Shown: positions 1-11,040 of the stretch, piece by piece
How positions within the stretch are numbered: position 1 is the first letter of the stretch
How the letters are laid out: each line of letters begins with the position of its first letter
Source: Smallanthus sonchifolius
Taxonomy: Eukaryota; Streptophyta; Magnoliopsida; Asterales; Asteraceae
NCBI GenBank assembly: GCA_023525975.1
Contig: CM042022.1
Coordinates: 5,950,001 to 6,014,000 of the forward strand
DNA length: 64,000 nt
Direction: 5' to 3'
Notes under the pieces: model-generated
Told to the model about the DNA's origin: nothing
The model's input: only the letters and a program-made list of their open reading frames with translations
Database searches by the model: none
Position numbers and translations under genes: made by a program

Positions 1-518
1 AAATTCTTGACATAGCGTGTTTAGTTTACAAAATGAAATAATTTTAAATGGGATAAAGTTCTAGTAAGTAACTAGGAATTTTTTACTATAATGAGAGATC
101 TAGAAATCCATTTGGATTTAGAACTTTCCAATTTACAAATTTATTTCAATTTAATATTATAATATTCTTAAACATGGGTGCAAATCCTGTAAGGTGTAGA
201 TATATATATTTATTCTAAAAAAAACTAAGTGTTACTGTTTAAAAAAAATAATATTTTAATATTCACTACTATTAATTAATATAATATTTTTATTCAAAGG
301 AGAGATTACATGTAAAAATAATTGTCATGTAACAAATTTTACAATTTAATTTTCAATGTAACTAATTTTGAATTTGTTATGATTATCTAAACAACAATTT
401 ACAAACATGAAACTTGAATAGAATTATTGTTCAATGAACAGTATCGCCGCCGCCAATGAAAGCCTGTCACATGACAGGCAAAGCTTTTATTTTTGATTTT
501 TTTCTAGTGTGTATGTGT
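1..518. other. AT-rich intergenic DNA, no gene seen
   Basis: No coding frame or recognisable element. The only structure noted is a short perfect inverted repeat with 8-bp arms at 462-469 and 472-479. Confidence 0.5.
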
Positions 519-523
519 ATATA

Positions 524-769
524 TTTTAATTTTAGTATCAAAATATATTTCTGAATCATAGAAAAGAGGAATACATCAACTGAATTTTATGAACTAAAAA
601 ATGGGTACCAAAGTTGAGTTGAAATACAAAAAGGAAGGCTCAATTTATGCAGATCGAGAGAGCCAACAAAGGACAAAAAAACCCTCAAAACTAGCCACTG
701 ATTAAGGGAAAAATAAGGAAAGAAATAAAATGGAATAAACTAAAAGGTAAAATATGATATCCATCTTTA
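524..769 (-). repeat. 3' LTR of Copia element A
   Basis: A 246-bp copy, directly repeated at 4408-4652 with scattered substitutions and small indels. Adjacent to the polypurine tract at 770-780. Confidence 0.9.
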
Positions 770-780
770 CTCCCCCTCAA
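770..780 (-). other. Polypurine tract of Copia element A
   Basis: On the minus strand this reads TTGAGGGGGAG and directly abuts the 3' LTR. It is the priming site for plus-strand DNA synthesis. Confidence 0.85.
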
Positions 781-2441
781 GTTGGAGCGTGGAGGTCTTG
801 AACGCCCAACTTGTCTAGTAACGTGCGGAATTGTTGTGTTCCCAACGGCTTGGTAAGAATGTCGGTGATTTGTAACTTGGTGTCTATCTTCATAGGTTGT
901 ATCTCCTTGGATTCGACTCGTTCTCTAACGAAATAACAATCTATTTCAACATGTTTCGTTCGTTCGTGAAACACGGGATTGTTTGCTATGTGACGGGCCG
1001 CTTGGTTATCACAAAATAAATGTGTTGGACCAATGGAAGGTAATTCTAATTCGTGCAAAAGCCATCTCATCCATAAAATCTCGCTGACGGTCACCGGCAT
1101 GGCACGATATTCAGCTTCCGCTGATGAACGAGAGACGACAGATTGTTTCTTTGATTTCCATGATATAGGAGCTCCTCCAAGGAGTAAAAGATAGCCGGTT
1201 CTAGATTTTCCGGTGAATGGGCAACCGAGCCAATCAGAGTCACAATAGGCTGTGAGGTTAGTTCCTCCATCTTTAGGAATTAGAATTCCTTGACCCGGAG
1301 TGGCTTTAAGGTATCGTAGAACTCGGTTGGCAGCTTTCATGTGACTTTGTCTTAGGTCACAAACAAATTGACTCAAAACGTTTACAGCGTAAGCGATGTC
1401 GGGTCTCGTTGCTTGTAGGTAAAGAAGTCTGCCGACTAATCTTCGGTATTGGTTTGGGTCTACTCGTAGTTCTTCATCACATTTGTCGAGCTTTAGGTTT
1501 TGTTCCGTAGGGAATGGACTTGGCCTGCTACCCATCATTCCCATGTCTTCTAGGATGTCCATGGTGTATTTTCGTTGACTTAACACCATGCCTTCCTTTG
1601 TTTTAGCCACTTCAATTCTAAGGAAAAACTTTAGCTGTCCAAGGTCTTTGATGCTGAATTTCTTGTCAAGAAAGACCTTGGTTTCTTGAATCTTGTCTAA
1701 CTTGTCACCAACAATAATTACGTCATCTACGTAAATGAGAGCAGCAATGAAAGTATCTTTCCCTTTGTGCACGAACAGAGAATGATCGGCTCTTGTTTGC
1801 TTAAAACCGATTTCAATCAGAGAATTGGTAAATTTTTGGTACCAGTTCCTTGATGCTTGTTTGAGCCCGTAAAGTGATTTCTTGAGTTTACAAACCCTAC
1901 CATCATTTGGTTTCTCAAAACCTTGCGGTATCTTCATGTAAACATCCTCATGCAAGTCTCCATGCAAGAAGGCGTTGTTGACATCAAGTTGGTGAATATG
2001 CCAACCACGTTTCATGGCTACGGTTAGTAGGGTTCGAATGGTGACTAATTTAGCCACGGGTGCAAAAGTTTCATAGAAGTCAACTCCCTCCATTTGTGTG
2101 AAACCTTTGGCCACGAGACGAGCCTTGTATCTTTCAACGTCACCGTTTGGCTTATACTTGATTTTATAGACCCACTTTGAATCTATGGCATGTTTTCCCT
2201 TTGGCAACTCTTCTAGGGTCCAAGTCTCATTTTCTTCAAGGGCTTGGATCTTTCTTTTCATGGCCTTTATCCATTTCAAGTCTTTTACTGCTTCACTAAA
2301 ATGTTTTGTCTCAATATTGCAAGCAATGGCCGTCAAGAAAGCTTTATGTGTGTTAGTAAACTTATCATAAGAAATGAAATGTGCTAAAAGATGTACCGTC
2401 GAGGATGCTTGATTGGTAGTGGAGTGCTCGAGGTCTATAGA
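777..2441 (-). pseudogene. Copia A reverse transcriptase and RNase H segment
   Basis: The 519-residue stretch 777-2336 has no stop, and the same frame stays open upstream to about 2441. It encodes the Copia reverse transcriptase with the QLDVNNAFLHG block (about residues 116-126) and the catalytic YVDD (about 202-205), followed by RNase H containing the SSAEAEYRAM motif and the usual Copia C-terminus (DILTKPL). This is the best preserved part of element A. Upstream it is separated from the integrase segment by a frameshift in a CCCC run near 2441. The enzyme could fold, but it cannot be made as part of an intact polyprotein. Confidence 0.92.
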
Positions 2442-3340
2442 TGGGGCAAACGAACATCATAGCCGTCGAGACGTCTTGGACGTGTTCTGTACCTTTTCTC
2501 TCTGTTTGATTCGGCCTCTTCAGTAATGTGTTCAATGTGTTCATTTTTGAGAAAATGCTCGGTCACATTTTCCACTTCTGGCTCACTATTGGTTTCGATC
2601 AATGGGCTTCCTTCTGTGGCTTCATTTTTGGTTATGGGCTCAGTCATATTTTCCATCTCAGGCCCATTATTCTCTTCTGCCTGTGGGCTTCCTTCAGTCC
2701 CCTCATCACCAGTTAGGGCCTCTTGTGACAAAAGGGAATTTTCATGATTTGGTTGGGCTTCAACTTGAGGCTCGTCCAACCCACTATCATCATTTTGGGC
2801 TCTAATCCTTGTTTCATCTTGGCAAACTCCAGGAAAAGTAAAAACGTCTTCATCCTTTTTTATGGTCTTTATATTTGTAAATGGGAACTTCTCTTCAATG
2901 AACTTCACGTCTCTTGATATCACTATTTTATTGTGTTGGATATCGTAGATTTTATACCCTTTCGTTCCTGGAAGATACCCCAAGAAAACTCTCGGTCTCC
3001 CCCTTTCTACGAATTTATCCCCTTTTGTTTCTGTGCTCTAATAATAGGCAAGACAACCGAAAACCCTCATGTTTTCATAGTCGGGTTTTAGGTTATATAA
3101 TATCTCGTATGGTGTTTTGTTTTCGATTACATCGGACGGTAGACGGTTTATGATATGTGTTGCCGTAAGTATGTACTCTCTCCAAAACCTTGTGGGCAGA
3201 TTAGCTTCAAATTTCAAGGCCCGTGTAGTTTCCAACAAGTGTCGATGTTTTCTCTCCACCACACCATTTTGTTGTGGAGTATGTGGACAAGTGGTTTCAA
3301 GCACTATTCCTTCTTTGGCATAGAAATCAAGCATGTAGTT
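2442..3340 (-). pseudogene. Copia A integrase C-terminal half and linker
   Basis: This frame carries the end of the integrase core (HTPQQNGVVERKH, with the third catalytic residue Glu) and the conserved regions that follow (NRLPSDVI, FGCLAYY). It continues into an acidic linker before the reverse transcriptase. A single in-frame TAG at 3038-3040 interrupts it, and a frameshift near 3335-3345 separates it from the preceding integrase half. Confidence 0.88.
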
Positions 3341-3993
3341 TGAGGTGAATTCCTCCCGTTGTCACATCTTATTCTTTTAACTCTTTTCTCAAATTGAGTT
3401 TGTATCATTTTGTGAAAATCAACAAGACAAGTGCTTGCTTGGTGCTTATGCTTAAGGAGAAACACCCACACGACTCGACTAAAATCATCTACTATTGTCA
3501 AGAAATAACTTGCACGTGTGAAAGAAGGTGTGCGGTATTTTCCCCACACATCACAATGTAACAAATCAAAACAAGCATTCGTCTTGGTAGTACTGATTGG
3601 AAAGGGTAGCCTTGTAAACTTAGCCTTAACACAGGAGTCACAAAAATTTTTGGAGTTCAAAGAAACATTTTTGAGAAACTCGACATGAGAAAGTTTAGAG
3701 TTTGACGCATGACCTAATCTTTTGTGCCATGTATCAAGAGTAGTTTCCATTGCTTGCCTTTTGCCTTCCACCATCCCCATCTTGTATAGACCGTTTTTGC
3801 AATCACCCACTCCAATCAATGTCCTCGTACGCAAGTCCTGCATAACGCCAAACTCGGTAAAAAACGTTACATCACATTTGAGATCCTTTGATAATCTACT
3901 AACAGAAAGTAAATTGCATTTGAAATTTGGAACATAAAGGACATCTTTAATTTTCATTCCATTGGATAGAACATGATCACCACGTCCTTCACA
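3304..3993 (-). pseudogene. Copia A GAG-pre-integrase and integrase N-terminal half
   Basis: The frame starts after a frameshift near 3993. It contains the pre-integrase block (LLSVSRLSKDL, WHKRLGHAS), the zinc-binding residues (FCDSCVKAK), and the integrase core with the first two acidic residues visible in LLHCDVWG and IRCDNG. It runs out of frame just after the second Asp, which breaks the catalytic triad across two frames. Confidence 0.88.
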
Positions 3994-4336
3994 CGACTAC
4001 TGTGTCACCGTTTGGGATGATAACAGGTTGTTCAAAACCCCCTTTTGTTTTGTTTTCAAGCAATGAACCAATGCAAGTTATATGCTCGGTTGCGCCTGAA
4101 TCAATGACCCATTTACCTTCTTTACCGACATTACCTGCCATGTTAACAATGGGTGGGTCCTTCCCTTTGACAGCATCATCTTTGTTCCCAAAAAAATTCA
4201 CGAACTGTTGATGTTGCTCATCGGTTAGCACATCGTTGACGTGCATTTTTCTTTGGTAGTCGGAAGCGTGAATGAAGTACGGAGAGTTGGAATCAACATG
4301 GATTTCTTCAGTTTTCTTCCCAGAATCGTTGGTCAT
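3989..4336 (-). pseudogene. Copia A fused gag start and protease, gag core missing
   Basis: The 115-residue frame begins like a Copia gag N-terminus (DSNSPYFIHASDY...VNDVL). It then jumps to the region that normally lies just before the protease and to the protease signature WVIDSGATEHIT. The gag capsid core and the CCHC zinc knuckle, normally some 300 residues, are absent without loss of frame. This points to an in-frame internal deletion. Confidence 0.85.
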
Positions 4337-4395
4337 GGCCGACGGCTAGAAAGATGTGTTTTAGGGTTTTATTTCTTTGAGCAGCTATAGAGCCT

Positions 4396-4407
4396 GCTCT
4401 GATACCA
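4396..4407 (-). other. Primer-binding site of Copia element A
   Basis: On the minus strand this reads TGGTATCAGAGC, complementary to the 3' end of plant initiator tRNA-Met, immediately inside the 5' LTR. Confidence 0.9.
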
Positions 4408-4652
4408 TTTCAATTTTAGTATCAAAATATATTTCTGAATCATAGAAAAGAGGAATACATCGATTGAATTTTATGAACTGGAAAATGGGTACCAAAGTTG
4501 AGTTGAAATACAAAAGGGGAGGCTCAATTTACGCAGATCGAGAGAGCCAACAAAGGACAAAAAAGCCTCTACATTAGCCACTGATTAAGAGAAAAATAAG
4601 AAAAGAAATAAAAGGGAATAAACTAAAAGGTAAAATATGATATCCATCTTTA
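4408..4652 (-). repeat. 5' LTR of Copia element A
   Basis: A 245-bp direct copy of 524-769. It would hold the promoter of element A; I could not fix a TATA box with confidence. Confidence 0.9.
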
Positions 4653-4683
4653 ATATATACGTACATGAGATGTTTACCTAAGG

Positions 4684-4855
4684 GATTGTTGGCGTGGTGG
4701 CTAGCGTGCGCCTAATGCAACCAAGAGGTTCGGATTTGAGTCGCCCCCCACACTTCTTTCCCCGCCGGTTCAACTGCTAACGTCAGTAGTTCTTTTATTG
4801 ACATCAACATTATTTGTTTCTAAAAGAAATTCAAAAAAATTGCTTAAAAATATAT
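4684..4855 (+). mobile_element. Possible tRNA-derived SINE
   Basis: An A-box-like TGGCGTGGTGG near 4692 is followed about 40 bp later by a weak B-box-like GATTTGAGTC. The sequence then runs to an A-rich stretch. No clear TSD was found, so the call is tentative. Confidence 0.4.
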
Positions 4856-5042
4856 AAAGAACAACTTTTTTTATAAATTTTCTTAATAATTTAATTTTTA
4901 GAATACAATGTTTTTGGAATTTCTATGAACTTCACCACGTAATATACAAGTCATCTAAGCGCGTTAAATCTGTATATATACTCGACGTCAATTTTTTACA
5001 TAGTTAAATGCCTTTGATGACGTTAATTTTTTTTGCGATTTA

Positions 5043-5074
5043 GTGTGCTGCAACGCACACGGGTTTAATACTAG
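5043..5074 (+). mobile_element. Helitron-like 3' terminus
   Basis: A perfect 6-bp hairpin (GTGTGC at 5043-5048, GCACAC at 5055-5060) is followed after 10 nt by CTAG and then T. This is the layout of plant Helitron 3' ends inserted between A and T. The 5' end (TC...) was not identified. Confidence 0.45.
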
Positions 5075-5103
5075 TTTAATTTAAAAACTACTTGTTAGTT
5101 TCA

Positions 5104-5594
5104 TCTTTTTTTGGAACGGGTGCCGTATATTAAAAACGACGACTAGCAAGTAAGTAGTAAAACAAAAAAGAAAACATTACATGTATAGAAGCGGGCTTTG
5201 TAACAACTCTATCCATGTTCCTACTACTATATCATCGATATGAAAATAGAACCACATCATCAAACAAAGACTCGTTTTTTAGATGCTTCTTAGAGTAAAC
5301 CTCAACATTCCTTAATCTCCAAAAAAACCCACCAAGTCACAAAGAGAACCGAACCCACAAGCTCTTTCTTGACTTTCAAAAGGAGATAATCATCATGCCA
5401 CTCCATTAGCGAGATCGGACGTAGACCCAAAGGAAATGCACACCCCAACCACGTCCGAAGTAAAATCCAAATATGAACAACCCCCACACATGAACCAACA
5501 GGTTGATCCATAGACTCCGACTCGCTATCACAAGGGGGGAAAACACACTTGGAACATCTACCCCTTTGTTATCTAGATTAACCCGTGTTGGTAA
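5104..5594 (-). pseudogene. LINE ORF2 3' end (part 2), split by Copia B
   Basis: Read on the minus strand, this continues the zinc-binding reverse transcriptase tail (zf-RVT) that begins in 10290-10625. Frames near 5302-5511 carry the usual end of plant L1-type ORF2 proteins (WHDD, ...VTWWV), and the sequence ends in a short A-run at about 5108-5115 on the minus strand. The frame joins the other fragment exactly when one GGTAA copy is removed. Confidence 0.75.
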
Positions 5595-5944
5595 TGTTAT
5601 ATGAAGATTAAGTTCATTATTCTTTAAGTTTGGTCCTAAAGTGACAAGTAATCAATAATTAAAGGTTGATGTGAGTTGAAAGTTCAGGGGGCATTCTTTC
5701 CAAATTGGAGTCAAGTTTCAACGACCTGTTGGAAGTTGTTATATGATTTGGGGATTAGGGTTAGTTCAGTTTTTCGATTCCTTCTTGTATTCAGTTCTTA
5801 TTACTTCTTGTTTCTTTGATTGTATTCTCATTTTGATTTCCGATTGTAATCGTTTCGTTAGTTGATAATAAAGTCCTTAATCGTTTGGCGTAATTCATGT
5901 TCTTCATTCTGCATTAGAGATCATTTGGTGTAGATATTATCACA
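5595..5944 (+). repeat. 5' LTR of Copia element B
   Basis: 350 bp beginning TGTTATATGAAG and ending ATTATCACA. It matches 9938-10289 with few differences. Confidence 0.95.
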
Positions 5945-5946
5945 AT

Positions 5947-5959
5947 TGGTATCAGAGTC
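5947..5959 (+). other. Primer-binding site of Copia element B
   Basis: TGGTATCAGAGTC lies two bases inside the 5' LTR and complements initiator tRNA-Met. Confidence 0.9.
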
Positions 5960-6016
5960 AGGTTAACGGCTCAATTCAAAGATCTCGGTGAACACGGTGG
6001 AGTTTATTGATTCAAG

Positions 6017-6635
6017 ATGGTATAAACTAAATTCGAGCTTGAAAAGTTCGATGGGAAAAATGATTTTGGGCTCTGGAGGTTGAAGATGAGGGCAGTTCTT
6101 GTGCATCAATGCACTGTCCGGTGAAGCGCGGTTGCCGGAGAACTTATCTGAGAAGGAAAAGAAGGAGAAAATGGAGAAGGCACATGGTGCAATTATACTT
6201 AGTCTCGGTGATCGAGTCTTAAGGGAAGTGTCCAAGGAAACCACTGCGGCAGGAATTTGATCAAAGCTTGAAGGCTTGTACATGACCAAATCCTTGGCAA
6301 ACAGACTGTACCTGAAGAAAAGACTTTATACATTTTATATGATTTCTGGCAAGACCCTTGAAGATCATACGAATGAATTCAACAAATTGGTATTAGACCT
6401 GGAGAATATTGACGTGTCTCTTGATGATGAAGACCAGGCCATCATATTTTTGACATCATTACCACAAAACTATGAGCATTTTGTGGATACTTTAGTGTAT
6501 GGAAGAGAGACTTTGTCCATGGATGAAGTTATGGCTGCTTTTAACTCAAAATAACTGAAGAAGAGAACTGATGTTAGAGATGAAGGTGGAGAAGGTCTAT
6601 TTATGAGGGGCAGATCAGAGTAAAGGAATCCTAAG
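6017..6635 (+). pseudogene. Copia B gag, several stops
   Basis: The start ATG is followed by a stop at codon 3 (TAA, probably from CAA). The frame then shows the gag N-terminal block (FELEKFDGKNDFGLW). A frameshift follows near 6110, a TGA where a Trp codon is expected near 6258 (AGI-stop-SKLEGLYM), and a further TAA at about 6552. The region 6276-6554 reads cleanly as the gag core (UBN2 type), with the LANRLYLKKRLY and DEDQAIIFLTSLP blocks. No functional gag can be made. Confidence 0.9.
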
Positions 6636-6641
6636 GCTAAA

Positions 6642-7270
6642 ATGGGTTCAAGATCCAAGTCTAAGTTCAAAATAAAATGTTATATATGCAATTCAGAAAA
6701 GCATTTGAAAAGGGATTGTCCATATAAAAGAAAGAAGAAAAGTGATTTTGGTAATTCCATAAGTTTAGGGAATCAGGTACAAGAAGAAGCCTCTGATGGT
6801 TATGAAAGTGCTGATGTGTTGGTGGTGACTCAAAGTGATAGAAGGGAAGGATGGATAATGGATTCAGGTTGCTCATTCCATATTACACCTAATGCAGAAT
6901 TCTTTAAAGACTTAAAAATAGAAGACATGGGGACTGTTAAGCTTGGAGATGACAGAATCTGTAAGATTCTTGGCAGTGGGTCAGACAAATTCAATTTGCA
7001 TAATGGAACTGGATTGGTCTTGGAGAATGTAAGGTATGTTCCTGATTTAAAAAAAAGTTTAATGTCCATGCGTATATTTGAAAGGGTTGGGTACCATGTT
7101 AGTCTAAAGAATGGAAAAGCAAGGGTAATTAGAGGCTCTATGGTGGTGTTTTCTGGTACAAGAAAAGATAATAACATATACCTACTAGATGGGGAAGTTG
7201 TTGTAGGGGATGTGTCAGTTGTAACAAGCAGTCAAGAAGGTGTAGCTTTATTATGGCACAAGAGGTTAGG
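6642..7270 (+). pseudogene. Copia B zinc knuckle and aspartic protease
   Basis: A CCHC knuckle (CYICNSEKHLKRDC) lies near the start. It is followed by the protease active site in WIMDSGCSFHIT and by the pre-integrase region (YVPDLKKSLMS). The frame shifts near 7270, inside the conserved WHKRLG block. Confidence 0.9.
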
Positions 7271-8100
7271 CACATCAGTCACCAAGGCCTTGTAGAGTTA
7301 AATAAGCAAGGGGTGCTAGGTGAAGTTAAAAGCTGTGATATAGGATTTTGTGAGAATTGTGTACTTAGTAAATCTCACAGAATCAAATTCAATAGAAGTG
7401 TGCACTTAATTAAGGGATTGCTGGATTATGTTCATTCTGACCTATGGGGCCCTACAAGGACTATGTCTTTAGGAGGGTCATACTATTTTCTGTCAATTAT
7501 AGATGATTTCTCTAGCAGGGTTTGGGTGTATGTGTTAAAAGGAAAGGATGAAACCTTTGGGAAATTTAAAGAATGGAAAACTTTGGTAGAAAGGCGAACT
7601 GAAAGAAGGGTTAAGAAATTAAGAACTGATAATGGATTAGAGCTTTGTAATGGAGAATTTAATAGATATTGCAAGGAGTATGGGATTGCTAGGCATCTGA
7701 CTATTCCAGGTACTCCACAACATAATGGTTTAGTGGAGAGAATGAATAGGACTTTGATGGATAAAGTGAGGTGCATGTTGGCTAGTTCCGGGCTGCCAAA
7801 GAAATTTTGGGCAGAGGCAGTGACAACTGCTGCTTATCTTGTGAATAGGTCTCCATTTACTGCTTTGAACAAGAGGACTCCAATGGAAGTTTGGTCTGGG
7901 CATCCATAGGATTATACTGGTCTAAAGGTGTTTGGGTCTTTAGCATTTGCTCATAATAATCAAGGGAAACCGGAACCTAGGGCAGAAAGGTGTGTTTTTC
8001 TAGGTTACCTTGAATGTTTGGAGGTTGACAAATCCAAAGGCTATACTAAGCAGGGATGTAGTGTTTAAGTAAGATACTTTATGTAAGGATCTTATGTTAG
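7265..8100 (+). pseudogene. Copia B integrase
   Basis: The frame 7253-7909 has the zinc-binding residues (CENCVLSKSHR), the catalytic core with Asp in DYVHSDLWGP and in RTDNG, and Glu in QHNGLVERMNR. A TAG at 7907-7909 interrupts it. The frame then continues with the FGSLAFAH block and decays after about 8060. Confidence 0.9.
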
Positions 8101-8333
8101 ACAAGGATAAATGCCTTGATGGAAATAACACAGAGGAAGTTTCAATTGAGGTGGAGCAAAGTGGTAAAGAAAAGGTGAGTGAAGAGGAATAATCAAGTAA
8201 TAGCCAGACAATCGCTGAATCAGAGTACAACTTGGCCAGAGACAGACCTAAGAGGAATGTAATACCTCCTATAAGGTACATGGATGGTGATAATATCTCT
8301 ACAGTGGCCTTTATAACAGCAAAATAGGAAAGT

Positions 8334-8615
8334 GTGTTGGAGCCAATTACTTATGATGAGGCTATATGTTCAGAAGATAAAGGCAAGTGGGTCTTGGCTA
8401 TGAAAGATGAAATAGAATCACTGCATAAGAATGATACATGGGAACTAGTAGACAAGCCTGAAGGTCAGAAATTGGTAGCATGTAAATGGATATTCAAGTT
8501 GAAAGAAGGTATTCCAGGGGTTGAAGGTCCAAGATACAAGGCTAGGTTAGTGGCAAATGGGTTTACTCAAATAGCTGGTGTAGACTATATACAGAGATTT
8601 TTTCACCTGTTGTAA
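8334..8615 (+). pseudogene. Copia B reverse transcriptase N-terminal part
   Basis: It shows the reverse transcriptase entry block (NDTWELVDKPEGQK, ACKWIFKLK, YKARLVANGFTQ). The frame is lost in a run of T at about 8598-8603, where one extra T would explain the shift into the following frame. Confidence 0.9.
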
Positions 8616-9880
8616 AGCATACTTCAATTAGAGTTATGCTATCAGCTGTTGCTTCTTTGGATATGGAATTGGAACAACTGGATGTTAAAACAATTTTTTT
8701 ACATGGATACTTGGATGAAAAGATTTTCATGGAACAACCTTTGGGGTTTGTAGAACAAGGGCAGGAAGATAAGATCTGTTTACTAAAGAAGTCATTGTAT
8801 GGCCTCAAAAAATCTCTTAGGCAATGGTATATGAGATTTGATGACTATATGGTTACCCATGAGTTCAATAGAAGCAGCTATGATAGCTGTGTATATTTAA
8901 AGGAATATGCTAAAAACAAGTTTGTTTACCTACCGTTGTATGTTGATGACATGTTGATAGCTTGTGCTGATAAAGAAGAGATTGAAAGTACAAAACAGCT
9001 ACTTATGAAAGAGTTTGACATGAAACAGTTAGGGGAGGCTAAAAAGATACTTGGGATGGAAATATCCAGGAATAGGAGTAAGAGGCAGTTAAGATTGACT
9101 CAAAGCTCTTATTTGTTGAAGGTGTTGAAGAATTACTCAATGGATGAGAGTAAAGCAGTGAAGACACCACTGGCACAACACTTTAGATTGTCAAACAAAG
9201 ATTCCCCAATTAATGATGAAGAAAGGAAGAAAATGCAGAATGCCCCTTATGCAAATGTGGTAGGCAGCCTCATGTATCTAATGGTCTGTACAAGACCAGA
9301 CATAGGTTATGCTGTAAGTTTAGTCAGCAGATATTTGGCAAATCCAGGTAAAGGTCATTGGGCAGCAGTGGAATGGATATTGAAGTACTTAAATGGAACT
9401 GGAAATTATGGTCTGTTATATACTCACTGTGCTGAAGAAGAAAGTCTAATACTTGGGTATACAGACTCAGATTATGCTAAAGATTTGGAAATGGGAAGAT
9501 CAATTTCTGGTTATGCTTTCAAGGTATTAGGGAATGTGGTGAGTTGGAAGGCTACATTGCAACATGTAGTAGCATTATCTACTACAGAGGCTGAGTACAT
9601 AGCCTTGACAAAGGCAGTTAAGGAAGCCCTGTGGTTAAAGGGTTTTGTGCAGGAATTAGGCCTTGGTGTCTCAGAAGTAATTGTTCTTTGTGATAATCAA
9701 GGGGCAGTCCAGTTATCAAAGAATAGTATGTTTCATGAAAGAACTAAGCATATAAATTTGAAGTTGCATTTTATTAGAGATGTAGTGAATGCAAAGGAAG
9801 TTCAAGTGAAGGAAGTTGATTCTTGTGATAATGCGGCTGACAAGTTTACTAAGTCCTTGCATGGATCTATATTTGACTGA
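8604..9880 (+). pseudogene. Copia B reverse transcriptase catalytic part and RNase H
   Basis: A 414-residue stretch free of stops (8636-9880), open slightly upstream in the same frame. It contains EQLDVKTIFLHG, the catalytic YVDD within LPLYVDDMLIAC, and RNase H with TTEAEYIALTKAVKEALWL and the terminal KHINLKLHFIRD block. It ends a few tens of bases before the polypurine tract. This domain is intact but disconnected from its N-terminal part by the frameshift near 8600. Confidence 0.93.
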
Positions 9881-9926
9881 TGTCTTGATGAGTTAAGAGT
9901 TGGTTGACAGTTGGTACTTGATCTTC

Positions 9927-9937
9927 AAGGTGGAGAT
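9927..9937 (+). other. Polypurine tract of Copia element B
   Basis: AAGGTGGAGAT directly precedes the TG of the 3' LTR. Confidence 0.8.
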
Positions 9938-10289
9938 TGTTATATGAAGATCAAGTTCATTATTCTTTAAGTTTGTTCCTAAAGTGACAAGTAATCAATA
10001 GTTAAAGGTTGATGTGAGTTGAAAGTTCAGGGGGCATTCTTGCCAAATTGTAGTCAAGTTTCAACGACCTGTTGGAAGTTGTTATAGCTGATTTGGGGAT
10101 TAGGGTTAGTTCAATTTTTTGATTCCTTCTTGTATTCAGTTCTTGTTACTTCTCGTTTCTTTGATTGTATTCTCATTTTGATTTCCGATTGTAATCGTTT
10201 GGTTAGTTGATAATAAAGTCCTTAATCGTTTGGCATAATTCGTGTTCTTCACTCCGCATTAGAGATCATTTGGTGTAGATATTATCACA
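9938..10289 (+). repeat. 3' LTR of Copia element B
   Basis: 352 bp, TG...CA, a direct copy of 5595-5944. It is followed at once by the TSD GGTAA. Confidence 0.95.
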
Positions 10290-10625
10290 GGTAAACTATT
10301 TAAGAGCACTCTCCAAGCACAAATATTAATTTTTCTATGAATACTTTTGTACCACCTCGTCGCCAAAGAAGAAACCAGGAGCATAAATCTCTTAATCGCA
10401 AGTCTCGCGTCTTTAACATCAAAGGTTCGAGCACCATTATTAGACCACTCCCACGTATCTTTCTTTTGGTGAACCTGAATAATCGCTAACCTCCCATTGA
10501 GAGCCAATAACTGGGACTCATCCAAACCCCCCTCCTAAGGTTACGACGCCACGCCCAAGAACTCCCATTTACGCGATGCATAGCCAAGCACGTTTTGTCC
10601 ACTTCCAACGCGTAAAGTATCGGGA
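10290..10625 (-). pseudogene. LINE ORF2 fragment (part 1), zf-RVT domain, split by Copia B
   Basis: On the minus strand the frame shows the reverse transcriptase zinc-binding domain of plant L1-type LINEs (DTWEWSNNGARTFDVKDAR, WYKSIHRKINICAWRVLLN). The frame continues seamlessly into 5594 and below once one GGTAA is removed. A frameshift lies in a G-run near 10530. The fragment begins abruptly at about 10625, consistent with 5' truncation. Confidence 0.8.
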
Positions 10626-11040
10626 ATTTTTCTACCAATCTTTTAATTAATATTTCTTATATTTTCTAATTTTTTTTATCTAATTACTTTAGATTTTAAG
10701 TTATTATTATTATTATTATTTGTATGAATATTATCATTAAACCCTAGATAATACAAGCCACCTCCCAACCGGTATTCTTTTTTAAATCTCATTTACTGGT
10801 TTGTTTACTATTTCAAACTTCATCTTTTATTTATTTAAGACTTTATATTTTAATAACACTATGAATTCACATCAAAAGTAACATAGCTTCATATTTTATT
10901 TCAAAATTATTATTATTATTATAATATATTTTAAAATTTCATTTATTTATGACGTAATTCGATTTTTGGAAATGTCTGACCAGTAGACCGATAAGACGTT
11001 TAGTTATGAAAACATTGTACCCAACTCGTTAAGTTTTATA
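10626..11040. other. AT-rich spacer, nothing recognised
   Basis: Contains a short ATT/TTA trinucleotide run near 10699-10725. No gene or element ends were seen. Confidence 0.5.

Larger units (their letters stand above)
524..4652 (-). mobile_element. Copia-type LTR retrotransposon A, gag-deleted and decayed
   Basis: Two direct LTRs of about 245 bp flank a Ty1/Copia-ordered coding region on the minus strand (protease, integrase, reverse transcriptase, RNase H). The element is bounded by the 5-bp TSD ATATA at 519-523 and 4653-4657; this TSD is low in complexity. A primer-binding site complementary to initiator tRNA-Met and a polypurine tract sit at the expected inner borders. The LTR ends are not the usual TG...CA on the minus strand (they read TA...AA), either by mutation or as a non-canonical type. 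The internal part is only about 3.6 kb because most of gag is missing. At least three frameshifts and one stop break the frame, so it is not autonomous. Confidence 0.93.
5595..10289 (+). mobile_element. Copia-type LTR retrotransposon B (Tnt1/Tork-like)
   Basis: Direct LTRs of 350 and 352 bp with TG...CA ends, a tRNA-Met primer-binding site, a polypurine tract and the 5-bp TSD GGTAA (5590-5594, 10290-10294). Gag, zinc knuckle, protease, integrase, reverse transcriptase and RNase H follow in Copia order and resemble the Tnt1/Tork type. Several stops and frameshifts in gag, integrase and reverse transcriptase make it a non-autonomous relic, although the LTRs remain very alike. It is inserted within a LINE. 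Confidence 0.96.

Noticed and set aside
462..479. Perfect 8-bp inverted repeat
   Set aside because: Isolated, with no element ends or terminator context; reported only as a note.
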